This document shows, one piece after another, positions 15,735 to 24,337 of a DNA stretch of 64,000 nt; positions within the stretch are counted from its first letter, which is position 1, and each line of letters begins with the position of its first letter. Source of the stretch: Candidatus Methylomirabilota bacterium. GTDB taxonomy: Bacteria; Methylomirabilota; Methylomirabilia; Rokubacteriales; CSP1-6. The translations under genes and the position numbers were made by a program. Location of the stretch: positions 62,001 to 126,000 of the forward strand of contig DASTFB010000008.1 of NCBI GenBank assembly GCA_035709005.1, read 5' to 3'. Under the pieces are notes generated by a model. The model saw only the letters and a list, made by a program, of their open reading frames with translations. It was not told the DNA's origin and searched no databases.

Positions 15735-16577
15735 ATGCTCGAGCCGCTGCCCGAATACCGGGTGAAGGCGCGGAACACGTGGGCCGGGGGCGAGAATCTC
15801 ATCCACGACGATGCCGTGGCTCGCCAGCACGGGTTTCGCGGCGGCCTCGTGCCCGGCGTCACCGTCTACGCCTATCTGACCCAGCCGCTGGCGAGCGCGC
15901 TGGGGACCGCCTGGCTGGCCCGCGGCACCGCCAGCGTGCGCTTCGTGAAGCCGGTGCTCGAGGGTGAGGAAGTCGGGGTCGCCGGCGCCGTGACGGCGCG
16001 CGAGGCCACCGGCCTGAGCGCGCACGTGACCGCGTCGACGACCGCGGCAGGAGAGTGCGCCGTCGCCGACGTGACCGTGCCGGCGGGCTCGCCGACGCCG
16101 GTGAACGCGGCCCTCTATCCGGAGGCGCCCCTGCCCGCCGAGCGGCCGCCCGTGAGCCGGGAGGTGCTCGAGCGTCCCGGCCCGCTGGGCACGCCCGAGG
16201 CCCTCTACGACGAAGCGCGCGCCGCCGCCTATCTGGAGAGCGTGGCCGACGGGCTGGCTCTCTACCGAACGGCCCAGGGCTGGGTCCATCCGGCGTTCTA
16301 CCTCGATCAGGCCAACCGCGCGCTGGACCGCAACGTGCGACCCGGCCTCTGGATCCACGTGTCGAGCCGGGTCCGCCACCTGGGCGGCGCGCGGGTCGGC
16401 GAGCGCCTGAGCACGCGGGGCCGGGTCCGCTCGCTCTGGACCAAGAAGGACCGGGACTACGTCGAGCTGGATCTGCTGATCACCGTCGGCGCCCGCCCGG
16501 TCGCTCACATCATCCACACCGCGATCTATCGGCTGCCGGACACCGCGAGTCAGCCGGCCTTCTTGAAGAATTCGTAG
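15735..16577 (+). CDS. MaoC-like double-hotdog acyl dehydratase
   Basis: A 280-residue protein with two hotdog halves. The first holds NLIHDDAVARQHGFRGGLVPGVTVYAYL, the hydratase-like GLVPG motif after the catalytic Asp/His region; the second holds WVHPAFYLDQANRAL and WIHVSSRVRHLGGARVGERLSTRGRV. Enzymes of this fold hydrate or dehydrate acyl-thioesters. The catalytic pair looks partly degenerate in the second half, as is normal for such duplications. The likely role is in acyl-CoA turnover beside the acyl-CoA dehydrogenase operon (inference). Confidence 0.82.
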   Translation: MLEPLPEYRVKARNTWAGGENLIHDDAVARQHGFRGGLVPGVTVYAYLTQPLASALGTAWLARGTASVRFVKPVLEGEEVGVAGAVTAREATGLSAHVTASTTAAGECAVADVTVPAGSPTPVNAALYPEAPLPAERPPVSREVLERPGPLGTPEALYDEARAAAYLESVADGLALYRTAQGWVHPAFYLDQANRALDRNVRPGLWIHVSSRVRHLGGARVGERLSTRGRVRSLWTKKDRDYVELDLLITVGARPVAHIIHTAIYRLPDTASQPAFLKNS

Positions 16578-16660
16578 CGCGCGGCCAGAAAATCGCGATT
16601 CGGCTTCAGATGGTCGGCGCGCGGCACGTGAATCCGCCGGCCCTGGCGCTGGGGACGTTC
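16550..16660 (-). pseudogene. Possible 3' remnant of a minus-strand gene
   Basis: In the 285-bp gap before the acyl-CoA dehydrogenases, the minus strand reads as a credible protein C-terminus, with IHVPRADHLKPNRDFLAARY and EFFKKAG before a TGA at 16552-16550. Upstream of about 16660 the frame stays open but looks noncoding (cysteine/arginine-rich) and no start is evident. I read it as a leftover of a deleted gene whose parent I cannot name. It overlaps the last bases of the convergent dehydratase gene. Low confidence. Confidence 0.3.
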
Positions 16661-16862
16661 CAGCGGGAACGCTCGCGCCGTCCTCGTCAGGCGGCTGTGA
16701 CCGGATGGTGTCCCATCACAATGCCGGCGGAGGGCACAGCTCGCGAGTCCGGCCGTCGTTGCTTCGGCAAGGACCGCGTGCTAGAACCGTGAGCGCGCGA
16801 CGGGAGAGCGCCGGGGCGCCGGCGCTATCGATTCGCCGGGAAGCTCTGCCGAGGAGGCCGCC

Positions 16863-18074
16863 GTGGATCTGACGTACTCGCTCGAGGACCTCGCGTTCCG
16901 GGAGCGGGCGCGGCGTTGGTTCGAAGCCAACACGCCACGCCACGAGCTGACGACCCTGGAGCAGCGCCGGAGCTGGCACCGCACGCTCTACGAGGCCGGC
17001 TACGTCGGGATGGGCTGGCCGCGGGAGTACGGGGGGCGGGACGCCACGCCCATGCAGCAGGCGATCGTGGCGGACGAGATGGCGCGCGTGAACGCGCCGC
17101 CCACCATCAACGGCCTCGGCATCGGCATCGTGGGGCCCACCATCATCGTGCACGGCACCGAGGCCCAGAAGCAGCGCTATCTCCGCAAGATCCTCAGTGC
17201 CGAGGAACTGTGGTGCCAGCTCTACTCCGAGCCCAACGCAGGCTCGGACCTGGCCAGCCTCAGGACGCGCGCCGAGGATCGGGGCGATCACTTCGAGGTC
17301 ACCGGCCAGAAGATCTGGACCAGTGGCGGGCTCATCGCCGACTGGGGCTTGCTCCTGGCCCGCACCGACCCTCGCGTCCCCAAGCACAAAGGGATCTCCT
17401 GCTTCCTCATCTCCCTGCGCCAGCCCGGCGTGGAGGTGCGCCCGCTCAAGCAGATCACGGGGAGCGCGGAGTTCGCCGAGGTGTTCATGACCCAGGCCCG
17501 CGTCGAGAAGAGCGACCTGATCGGCCGCCTGGGGCAGGGCTGGGAGATCGCGCAGACCACGCTGTCCTACGAGCGCGGCGGCAACTCGCTGGCCCGCGTG
17601 ACCCGCTACGCCATGGCCTTCCGCCAGCTGGTGGAATCGACCAGGACCCTGCGCCGGAGCGGCCGGCCCCTGCTCGACGATCCGGTCGTCCGGGGCCGGC
17701 TCGGGCGCCTCTACGCCGAGCTCGAGGTCCAGCGCTATGCGGCGCTCCGGGTGCTGAGCGCGCTCGAGAAGGGCGAGTCTCCGGGACCGGCGTCCTCCAT
17801 CACCAAGCTCTCCTACAGCGAGTTCGAGAAGCGTTTCTACGAGGTGGCGCTGGAGATCCTGGGACCCTACGGCCAGGCGTCTTCGGGCCTGCCGGCGAAC
17901 CTCACCTTGCCCGTCGTCGGCTCCTCCGGCCACGGCAACACGTGGCCCTACGCGTTTCTGTGGTCACGGGCGGGCACGATCTACTCGGGCTCGTCGGAGA
18001 TCCAGAAGAACGTGATCGGCGAGCGCGTGCTGGGGCTCCCCAAGGAGCCGCGGGCCGACCGGGTGAAGGTCTGA
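16863..18074 (+). CDS. Acyl-CoA dehydrogenase, first of a pair
   Basis: A 403-residue FAD flavoprotein. Seen are GMGWPREYGGRDATPMQQ, the FAD/substrate loop YSEPNAGSDLASL, WTSGGLIADWGLLLARTD, and the C-terminal YSGSSEIQKNVIGERVLGLP that binds FAD in the partner subunit. A catalytic base is not evident at the usual C-terminal site, as in the bile-acid/cholesterol-type heteromeric ACADs, which would fit partnership with the next gene. Start is GTG behind GAGGAGG. The product's stop overlaps the next ATG (TGATG). Confidence 0.93.
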   Translation: MDLTYSLEDLAFRERARRWFEANTPRHELTTLEQRRSWHRTLYEAGYVGMGWPREYGGRDATPMQQAIVADEMARVNAPPTINGLGIGIVGPTIIVHGTEAQKQRYLRKILSAEELWCQLYSEPNAGSDLASLRTRAEDRGDHFEVTGQKIWTSGGLIADWGLLLARTDPRVPKHKGISCFLISLRQPGVEVRPLKQITGSAEFAEVFMTQARVEKSDLIGRLGQGWEIAQTTLSYERGGNSLARVTRYAMAFRQLVESTRTLRRSGRPLLDDPVVRGRLGRLYAELEVQRYAALRVLSALEKGESPGPASSITKLSYSEFEKRFYEVALEILGPYGQASSGLPANLTLPVVGSSGHGNTWPYAFLWSRAGTIYSGSSEIQKNVIGERVLGLPKEPRADRVKV

Positions 18075-19192
18075 TGGATTTCGCCTTCAACCCCGATCAG
18101 CAGCTGCTCCGAGATTCCGCGCGCGGCTTCCTCGACGCCCACTGCCCGTCCACCGTCGTGCGCGCCCTGTGGGACGACGCCCGCGGGGAGAGCGAGAGCA
18201 TGTGGAAGGACATGGCCCAGCTCGGCTGGCTCGGCCTCACGCTCCCCGAGGCCGTGGGCGGCAGCGCGCTGGGCATGGTGGAGACGGCCATCCTCCTCGA
18301 GGAGATGGGCCGGGCCGCCTATCCCGGCCCGTACTTGTCGACCGTCCTCGCCGCCACCGCGCTGGCCGAGGCGGGCAGCCCCGACCAGCAGCGCCGCTGG
18401 CTCGGGGCCATCGCGGCCGGCGCCGCGCGCGCCACCGTCGCCGTGCTCGACACCGACTGGAGCTGGGAGCCCGCGGCCATCGCCACCCGGGCGGTTCGCG
18501 CGACCGGCGGCTTCACGCTCACCGGGACCAAGCGCTTCGTGCCCTGGGCCCACGTGGCCGACGTGGTCATCGTCCCCGCGCAAGCACCGGAGGGACTGAG
18601 TCTGTTCCTCGTCGAGCGTGCGGCGCCGGGCCTGACCCTGGGCGCCATCCAGGGAATAGACCTGGGCACCCGCTGGGCCACCCTCACGCTGGACGCGGTC
18701 CCCGTCGCCGCCGAGGCGGCGCTCGGCCCACCCGCCCAGGGGGAAGCGCTGCTGCAACGGGTGCTGCAGCGCGGAGCGGTCGGCGCGGCGGCGGAGATGC
18801 TGGGCGCGGCGCGCCGCTGCCTGGACATGAGCGTGGCCTACGCCAAGGTGCGAGAGCAGTTCGGTCAGCCCATCGGGGCCTTCCAGGCCATCCGCCACAA
18901 GTGCGCGGAGATGCTCATGGAGGTGGAGAACGCGCACGCGGCCACCTACTACGCGGCGTGGGCCACCGATACCGGGGCCGAGGACGCGGCCCTCGCCGCC
19001 TCCGTGGCCAAAGCCTACGTCGGCGACGCGGCCCGCCAGGTGTGCGGCGAGGCCATCCAGGTGCACGGAGGCATCGGGTTCACCTGGGAGTACGACCTGC
19101 ACCTCTACGTCAAGCGCGCCAAGGCCCTGGAGACCATGTACGGGGACGCGGATCACCATCGCGAGCTCATCGTCCGCCGCCTCGCGAGCTGA
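18074..19192 (+). CDS. Acyl-CoA dehydrogenase, second of a pair
   Basis: A 372-residue ACAD. Conserved parts include MDFAFNPDQQLLRDSARGFL, WLGLTLPEAVGGSALG, LTGTKRFVPWAHVADVVIV, YAKVREQFGQPIGAFQAIRHK, and QVHGGIGFTWEYDLHLYVKR, the C-terminal motif typical of ACADs found as the smaller or partner subunit. Overlap with the preceding gene by TGATG implies coupled, roughly equal synthesis, consistent with a heteromeric enzyme (inference). The substrate is unknown; neighbours point to CoA-thioesters formed by the CoA-transferase. Confidence 0.93.
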   Translation: MDFAFNPDQQLLRDSARGFLDAHCPSTVVRALWDDARGESESMWKDMAQLGWLGLTLPEAVGGSALGMVETAILLEEMGRAAYPGPYLSTVLAATALAEAGSPDQQRRWLGAIAAGAARATVAVLDTDWSWEPAAIATRAVRATGGFTLTGTKRFVPWAHVADVVIVPAQAPEGLSLFLVERAAPGLTLGAIQGIDLGTRWATLTLDAVPVAAEAALGPPAQGEALLQRVLQRGAVGAAAEMLGAARRCLDMSVAYAKVREQFGQPIGAFQAIRHKCAEMLMEVENAHAATYYAAWATDTGAEDAALAASVAKAYVGDAARQVCGEAIQVHGGIGFTWEYDLHLYVKRAKALETMYGDADHHRELIVRRLAS

Positions 19193-19210
19193 GGCGGGCG
19201 CCTGACACCG

Positions 19211-20353
19211 GTGTCCTCGGCCCCGCTGCACGGTATCCAAGTCGTCGACCTCACCGGCTACATCGCCGGCTCCTACGCGGCGATGATGTTGGCCGACCTC
19301 GGCGCCGACGTCGTCAAGGTCGAGGCGCTGACCGGCGATCCCTTCCGAGAGCTGCCCGGCTTCTTCGGCTGGAACCGGGGCAAGCGCTCGCTGGCCGTGG
19401 ACCTCAAGACGCCCCGGGGCCGCGCCATCGCTGAACAACTCGCCGCCCGGGGCGACGTCGTGATGGAGAACATGCGGCCGGGCGTGGCGGACCGGCTGGG
19501 GCTCGGCTGGCCGGCGCTCTCGGCCATCAATCCGCGGCTGATCTACTGTTCGGTCACCGCCTTCGGCTCCACCGGGCCCTACGCCGACCGGCCCGGCTTC
19601 GATCCGCTGCTCCAGGCCATGAGCGGGGCCATGGCCATCCAGGGCTTCGGGGGGCCGCCCCAGTACATCCGCATCGCCATCACCGATTACTACGCGGCCG
19701 CGCTGGGCGCTCAGGCCGTGCTGACCGCGCTGTTCGTGCGCGAGCGAACCGGGCGCGGGCAGCGCGTGGAGACCTCGCTGCTGCACGCGGCCATGGCCCT
19801 GCAGTCCGGCAACTTCGTCGACTACCCGGGCAAGCAGCACATCTTCCGCGACAATCCGACCTATCGGCTCTACCGCGCCGGGGACGGGGAATGGTTCTTC
19901 CTCGCCTGCGGCAACCAGACGTTCTGGGTGAAGCTCTGTTCGGCGCTCGGCCTGCAGCACCTCGCCGACGATCCGCGCTTCGCCTCCTGGGTCCTGCGCC
20001 TGGACAACCGCGAGGCCCTGCTGCCCCTGCTCGAAGGCACCTTCGCCACCCAGCCGCGGGCCCACTGGTTGAAGCTCCTGGCCGAGCACGACATCCCGGC
20101 CGCGCCGGTGCAGAGTCTGATGGAGTTCATGGACGACCCGGCCGTGCGCCATCACGACATGAGCCGGAGCTACGAGCATCCCGACGTCCAGCGCTTGCGC
20201 CTGCTGGGCCAGCCGCTCATCTTCTCCGACACCCGGGCTGCCGACCCCGGCCCGCCGCCGGCGCTCGGGCAGCACACCGACCAGGTCCTGGGCGAGCTCG
20301 GCTACGAGGCCGACGCCATCGCCGAGCTCCGCGAGGCCAAGGTGATCCGATGA
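19211..20353 (+). CDS. CaiB/BaiF-family CoA-transferase
   Basis: A 380-residue family III CoA-transferase that moves CoA between carboxylic acids through an aspartyl-CoA intermediate. Diagnostic parts are GIQVVDLTGYIAGSYAAMML, DLGADVVKVEALTGDPFREL, NRGKRSLAVDLKTPRGRAIA, NPRLIYCSVTAFGSTGPYADRPGFD (with the catalytic Asp region) and GRGQRVETSLLHAAMALQ. The start is GTG at 19211. It sits between the dehydrogenase pair and the hydratase, so the operon likely activates an acid to its CoA ester and then degrades it. Confidence 0.93.
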   Translation: MSSAPLHGIQVVDLTGYIAGSYAAMMLADLGADVVKVEALTGDPFRELPGFFGWNRGKRSLAVDLKTPRGRAIAEQLAARGDVVMENMRPGVADRLGLGWPALSAINPRLIYCSVTAFGSTGPYADRPGFDPLLQAMSGAMAIQGFGGPPQYIRIAITDYYAAALGAQAVLTALFVRERTGRGQRVETSLLHAAMALQSGNFVDYPGKQHIFRDNPTYRLYRAGDGEWFFLACGNQTFWVKLCSALGLQHLADDPRFASWVLRLDNREALLPLLEGTFATQPRAHWLKLLAEHDIPAAPVQSLMEFMDDPAVRHHDMSRSYEHPDVQRLRLLGQPLIFSDTRAADPGPPPALGQHTDQVLGELGYEADAIAELREAKVIR

Positions 20354-21132
20354 CGGAAGAGCCGCTTCGCTACGAGGCTGCCGACGGGGTGGCCACGGTG
20401 ACGCTCAACCGCCCCGACGTGCTGAACGCGATGAACCAGGGCATGCGCGAGGCGCTCACCCGTCGCTTCACCGCGCTGGCGACCGACGATGAGGTCCGCG
20501 TGATCGTCGTCACCGGTGCCGGGGAGCGCGCGTTCTCGGTGGGCGCCGACGTCCGGGAGTTCGTCGCGCCCCAGACGCCCGTGCGCTTCCGGGACCAGCG
20601 CCGGCTGGTGGACTTTCGCCGAGTCATGGACCGCTGTCCGCAGCCCATCATCGCCGCCATCCGGGGCTACGCGCTGGGCGGAGGGCTGGAGCTGGCCCTG
20701 GCCTGCGACATCCGCGTGGCCGGCGACGACGCCCAGCTCGGGCTGACCGAGATCAACCTGGCCATCATCCCCGGCGGCGGAGGCACCCAGCGCCTTCCCC
20801 GCCTGCTCGGTCGCGGCAAAGCGCTCGAGCTCATCCTCACCGGGGCCCGGATCGACGCGGCCGAGGCGCGGCGTCTGGGCCTCGTGGAGCGCGTGGTGCC
20901 GGCGGCCGAGGTGCGGCAGCAGGCGACGGCGCTGGCTCGCGAGCTCGCCGGCAAGGCGCCCGTCGCCCTGCGCTATGCCAAGGAGGCGGTCGTGAAGGGG
21001 CTGGAGCTTCCGCTGGCCGACGGCCTGCGCCTGGAAAGCGACCTCTCGACGCTGCTCCGTACCACCGAGGACCGCCTCGAGGGCGCCCGGGCCTTCCTGG
21101 AAAAGCGCCGGCCGCGCTGGACGGGGACGTGA
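20350..21132 (+). CDS. Enoyl-CoA hydratase/isomerase
   Basis: A 260-residue crotonase. Seen are VATVTLNRPDVLNAMNQGM, AFSVGADVREF (oxyanion half), ALGGGLELALACDIRVA (second oxyanion glycine) and the catalytic glutamates in AQLGLTEINLAIIPGGGGTQRL; both Glu positions are kept, so hydration of trans-2-enoyl-CoA is expected. ATG at 20350 overlaps the CoA-transferase stop (ATGA). It supplies the step after the two acyl-CoA dehydrogenases in this operon. Confidence 0.94.
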   Translation: MTEEPLRYEAADGVATVTLNRPDVLNAMNQGMREALTRRFTALATDDEVRVIVVTGAGERAFSVGADVREFVAPQTPVRFRDQRRLVDFRRVMDRCPQPIIAAIRGYALGGGLELALACDIRVAGDDAQLGLTEINLAIIPGGGGTQRLPRLLGRGKALELILTGARIDAAEARRLGLVERVVPAAEVRQQATALARELAGKAPVALRYAKEAVVKGLELPLADGLRLESDLSTLLRTTEDRLEGARAFLEKRRPRWTGT

Positions 21133-22127
21133 CGTTCGCGTACTACAAGCGTCTGAGCCGCGCCCAGCAGGCGATCTACCGCAAGAGCGACCAGGTGAGC
21201 GAGATCCGTCTGCCCCGCCCCGAGCTGCTCCATCCCCTCGTCGAGGACGTGGCCTCGGCGCTGGCCTCCGAGAGTCGCGACCAGACGTGGCAGGCCTCGG
21301 ATCGGCTCCTGCGCGGCCTGGCCCGGGAGCTCGGCGTGCCGCCCGTGCAGGTCGAGGTCCTCGCCGCCCGCCCGCACCGGCGCTGGGGGGAGCTGCACGG
21401 CCTCTATACCGCCGAGGCGGGCCGTACGCCGAAGATCCAGCTCTGGATGCGCACCGCCAAGCAGCGTCGGGTGGTCGCCTTCCGGACCTATCTCCGCACG
21501 CTGCTGCACGAGCTCGGCCACCACCTGGACTACACGAAGCTGCGCCTGCGCGACTCGTTCCACACCGAGGGCTTCTACAAGCGGGAGTCGAGCCTGTTCC
21601 ACCAGCTCGTCCCGGAAAGGACCGCCGCCATGCCGACGATGGAGGAGTACGCCAAGCAGACTCTGGCCCAGCGCCTGACCCGCCTCGAGCGCACCCCCGA
21701 GGAGCTGGCCGCCGCACTGCAGGGCCAGCCGGAGAGCGTGCTGGCCCGGCGCCCGGATCCGAAGAGCTGGGCGCCCAAGGAGGTCGTCTGCCATCTGCGA
21801 GACACCGAGGAGCTCTTCGACAGCCGCTTCCAGCTGATCGCGCTGAATGACGAGCCCAAGCTCGCGGCGTTCGCGCCCGACACCCCGGACCGCTGGGCCG
21901 AGGAGCGGCAGTACTTGAGGAACGACGTGCAGCAGGCGCTCGCCGCGTTCCGGCGCCGGCGCGGTGAGACCCTGGCGATGCTCAAGAAGCTCGGTCCCGA
22001 CTGGCAGCGGGCCGGCCTCCATCCCACCCGCGGGCGGATGACGGCGGACGACTTCCTGACCCTGATGGCCTGGCACGACGACAACCACCTGGACCAGCTC
22101 CGGCGCGCGCTGGAGGGCCGGGCGTAG
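21129..22127 (+). CDS. Fusion: HExxH metalloprotease-like domain plus DinB-family domain
   Basis: A 332-residue protein. Residues 1-165 contain LRTLLHELGHHLDYTKLRL, a zincin HExxH motif, in an otherwise uncharacterised domain beginning YYKRLSRAQQAIYRKSD. Residues 168-332 are a DinB-like four-helix bundle with the metal histidines in VVCHLRDTEELFDSRF and AWHDDNHLDQLRRAL. An internal ATG at 21630, preceded by GGAAAGGA, lies precisely at the domain boundary, so a separate DinB product is possible. GTG start overlaps the hydratase stop (GTGA). DinB proteins of this group are thiol-dependent or detoxifying metalloenzymes; the function of the fusion is unknown. Confidence 0.85.
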   Translation: MTFAYYKRLSRAQQAIYRKSDQVSEIRLPRPELLHPLVEDVASALASESRDQTWQASDRLLRGLARELGVPPVQVEVLAARPHRRWGELHGLYTAEAGRTPKIQLWMRTAKQRRVVAFRTYLRTLLHELGHHLDYTKLRLRDSFHTEGFYKRESSLFHQLVPERTAAMPTMEEYAKQTLAQRLTRLERTPEELAAALQGQPESVLARRPDPKSWAPKEVVCHLRDTEELFDSRFQLIALNDEPKLAAFAPDTPDRWAEERQYLRNDVQQALAAFRRRRGETLAMLKKLGPDWQRAGLHPTRGRMTADDFLTLMAWHDDNHLDQLRRALEGRA

Positions 22128-22271
22128 GCGCTCAGCCTTCCACCACCACCACCAGGGGCGCCATCGGCTCCCGCGCCGCAACTCAGCGTCTTTCCTGCCT
22201 TCTCCCTTGGCATCCGCCGTGCGTTAGACAAGGCCGCTCGCGCCTGTAGCGCGAGTGAAAGCGGGGAAGCC

Positions 22272-22796
22272 ATGAACGAAGCGAGTTGGCGCGGTGTTCG
22301 CGGGCCTCTGCCGTTCGGGGCACTGGCCATCGCCGTCGTCCTCAGTGCGCTCGCGATCGTCGAGGCACTGGGCGGTCAGGCTCGACCAGAACCCGACCCG
22401 CCCTGGGTGGCGCATCTGCAGGCGATGGACGACGCTCTCGCCGCGGGGGACCGTCGAGTCGCCGACTGGGCCCTGCGCGAGGCCCACTGGGCGGCGCTCG
22501 GGAGCCGGCGGTGGGAGGGGATGATCGAGGTCGGCGATGCGGCGCGGCGCGCCGGGAACATCACCGTCGCGCGCACGGCGTACATGACGGCGGCCTTCCG
22601 GGCGCGACGGCTCCGCTCGCTCGAGGGCATCCTGAGCGCCGCCCAGGCGTTCGCCGGGCTCGGGGATCGGGAAGCGGCCCAGCAGTGGCTGAGCGTCGCT
22701 ACGGAGCTGGCGAAGCCGAGCGAGAGCGGGCTGGCCCGGGTGCGGACGGTCGGCGAGAATCTCCACCGCCGGGCCTTCGCCGGGGAGCGGCCGTGA
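22272..22796 (+). CDS. Membrane-anchored helical-repeat (TPR-like) protein, unknown function
   Basis: A 174-residue protein: one membrane helix at about residues 15-35 (LPFGALAIAVVLSALAIVEAL), then alanine-rich helical pairs (MDDALAAGDRRVADWALREA, VGDAARRAGNITVARTAYMT and AQAFAGLGDREAAQQWLSVA) with TPR-like spacing. GGGGAAGCC precedes the ATG. It lies upstream of the protease/ATP-grasp cluster, but a strong promoter (22810) starts after it, so it may be a separate unit. About 144 bases before it (22128-22271) hold no gene that I can see. Confidence 0.75.
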   Translation: MNEASWRGVRGPLPFGALAIAVVLSALAIVEALGGQARPEPDPPWVAHLQAMDDALAAGDRRVADWALREAHWAALGSRRWEGMIEVGDAARRAGNITVARTAYMTAAFRARRLRSLEGILSAAQAFAGLGDREAAQQWLSVATELAKPSESGLARVRTVGENLHRRAFAGERP

Positions 22797-22809
22797 TGCC
22801 CCGTGCGTG

Positions 22810-22838
22810 TTGACATCACCCGATGCCGCGCCTAGAGT
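22810..22838 (+). promoter_or_regulatory. Strong sigma-70-like promoter of the protease/ATP-grasp cluster
   Basis: TTGACA at 22810-22815 and TAGAGT at 22833-22838 with a 17-bp spacer. The expected start of transcription is near 22845. That lies downstream of the ATG at 22823 and so points to the ATG at 22853 (or GTG 22850) as the real start of the small protein. The same TTGACA-17-TAGAGT arrangement recurs before the ATP-grasp gene. Confidence 0.75.
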
Positions 22839-22852
22839 CCGACTTTCTGGTG

Positions 22853-23068
22853 ATGGAATCACCGGGCACGTGCGACGGCGGCAGCGAGCGCCCGGACCGA
22901 GCAGCGCGGCCTGAGCCGGGCCAGGACGCGCCGCCGGCCGAGCGAATCAGCATCAGCGGCCTGGACCAGCAGTCGGCCGAGGCCCTGAGGATCGCGGTCA
23001 CGCGTCTGGCAAAGCGATTTGGCCTGGAGGTTCGAGCGGAGGTCCGCGAAGAGCCGTCCCCGGAATGA
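22853..23068 (+). CDS. Small beta-alpha-beta protein A, paralogue of the cluster's last microprotein
   Basis: A 71-residue protein (81 if started at 22823, which the promoter argues against). The N-terminal half is acidic/proline-rich and probably disordered; the C-terminal 40 residues read ISISGLDQQSAEALRIAV then TRLAKRFGLEV, a strand-helix-strand pattern. This module recurs at 28712-28846 with AEALRI, RLA, RFGLE in common. The stop overlaps the amidohydrolase ATG (ATGA). I recognise no family; roles as a binding subunit, substrate or regulator are all open. Confidence 0.7.
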   Translation: MESPGTCDGGSERPDRAARPEPGQDAPPAERISISGLDQQSAEALRIAVTRLAKRFGLEVRAEVREEPSPE

Positions 23069-24306
23069 GCCTCGCCTCCGACTACGACCTGATCGTGCGC
23101 GGTGGCCGGGTCATCGACCCGGAGCAAGGCCTGAACGCCGTCCTCGACGTCGCCGTCCGCGACAACCGCATCGCGGCGGTCGCTCCGCACATCGCCGGCG
23201 GCCCCCGAACGCACGTGCTCGACGCCACGGACTGCCTGGTGACGCCGGCGGTCATCGATCACCACGTCCACTGCTTCGAGCACTTCACCGACATGGGCGT
23301 GCATGCGGATGTCGTCGGCGTCGGCCAGGGGGTCAGCGCGGTGGTCGAACAGGGGACGGTCGGCGCGGCGACGTTCCCCGCGTTTCGCAACTTCATCGTT
23401 CGGCCGGCGAAGACCGACGTGCTCTGCTACCTCTCGGTCCACGTGGCCGGAGACCCCAAGGGCGGGCAGCACGACCTGCACAGCCCCGACACGGCGAACG
23501 TGAAACGGACGGTGCAGGTGTGCCGCGACTACCCCGATCTCGTGCGCGGGATCAAGGCCCACGCCGAGCTGGGCCTGTATTCCCGGTGGGGAACCAAGCC
23601 ACTGGCGCTGGCCAAGCTGGCCGCCATGGAAGCCGGCGTGCCTCTGGCTGCCCACATCGGAAACCTGTTCAAAGCCGCCAGGCCGGCGAGCGATTCCCCG
23701 GACGACGCCCTCCGCGACTCCCTGACCCTGCTCGACCCCGGCGACATCCTGGTGCATCCCTACACCAACAACCCTGGGGGCCTGCTCGACGAGCACGGCA
23801 AGGTCAAGCCCGAGGTGCGCGACGCGTACGCCGGCGGTGTGCTCTTCGATCTGGCGCACGGGACTCACTTCAACCTGGAAACGGCGCGGCGGGCATTCGA
23901 CGAGGGCTTGACGCCACACATCATCAGCAGCGACGCCCACCATGAGGTCCACGGCGAGCGGCGGGTGGCCTGGGGCACGAGACATCTGACCTATACGCTG
24001 TGGGGGGCTATCGCCAAGATGATGGCCCTCGGGATGACGGTCGAGGACGTGGTCAGGATGACGACCAGCACCCCGGCTCGGGTGCTTCGCCAGGAGGACC
24101 GCCGGGGCAGTCTCCGCGTGGGCATGCCGGCCGACATCTCTGTTCTTCGTCTCCACACCGGCGCCTGGCTGCTCCGTGACGGCCGCGGCCACACGATTCG
24201 GGCCGATCGCTGCCTGCTGCCCCGCCATCTCATCCGACCGGGGCCGGTCCACCAGGTCACCGACGACATCCCCGTCGACCTGGCCGAGGCGCGTTTGTCG
24301 GCTTAA
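23065..24306 (+). CDS. Dihydroorotase/deacetylase-type metallohydrolase
   Basis: A 413-residue amidohydrolase-superfamily enzyme resembling the amidohydrolase/deacetylase (EF_0837-like) group. Seen are DYDLIVRGGRVIDPEQGLN, DHHVHCFEHF (HxH metal motif), GIKAHAELGLYSRWG (Lys region), PLAAHIGN (His), VHPYTNNPGG, and HIISSDAHHEV (Asp). These enzymes open cyclic amides or deacylate N-acyl amino compounds. Translationally coupled on both sides within the cluster: ATGA overlap upstream and a GGAGGAGG-led protease gene 31 bases downstream. The substrate is unknown. Confidence 0.88.
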   Translation: MSLASDYDLIVRGGRVIDPEQGLNAVLDVAVRDNRIAAVAPHIAGGPRTHVLDATDCLVTPAVIDHHVHCFEHFTDMGVHADVVGVGQGVSAVVEQGTVGAATFPAFRNFIVRPAKTDVLCYLSVHVAGDPKGGQHDLHSPDTANVKRTVQVCRDYPDLVRGIKAHAELGLYSRWGTKPLALAKLAAMEAGVPLAAHIGNLFKAARPASDSPDDALRDSLTLLDPGDILVHPYTNNPGGLLDEHGKVKPEVRDAYAGGVLFDLAHGTHFNLETARRAFDEGLTPHIISSDAHHEVHGERRVAWGTRHLTYTLWGAIAKMMALGMTVEDVVRMTTSTPARVLRQEDRRGSLRVGMPADISVLRLHTGAWLLRDGRGHTIRADRCLLPRHLIRPGPVHQVTDDIPVDLAEARLSA

Positions 24307-24337
24307 ACGGGCGCCGCCCGCCCGGAGGAGGTACATC

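Noticed and set aside
22823-22852. ATG at 22823 as start of small protein A
   Set aside because: It lies between the -35 and -10 boxes, upstream of the predicted transcript start; the ATG at 22853 fits better.
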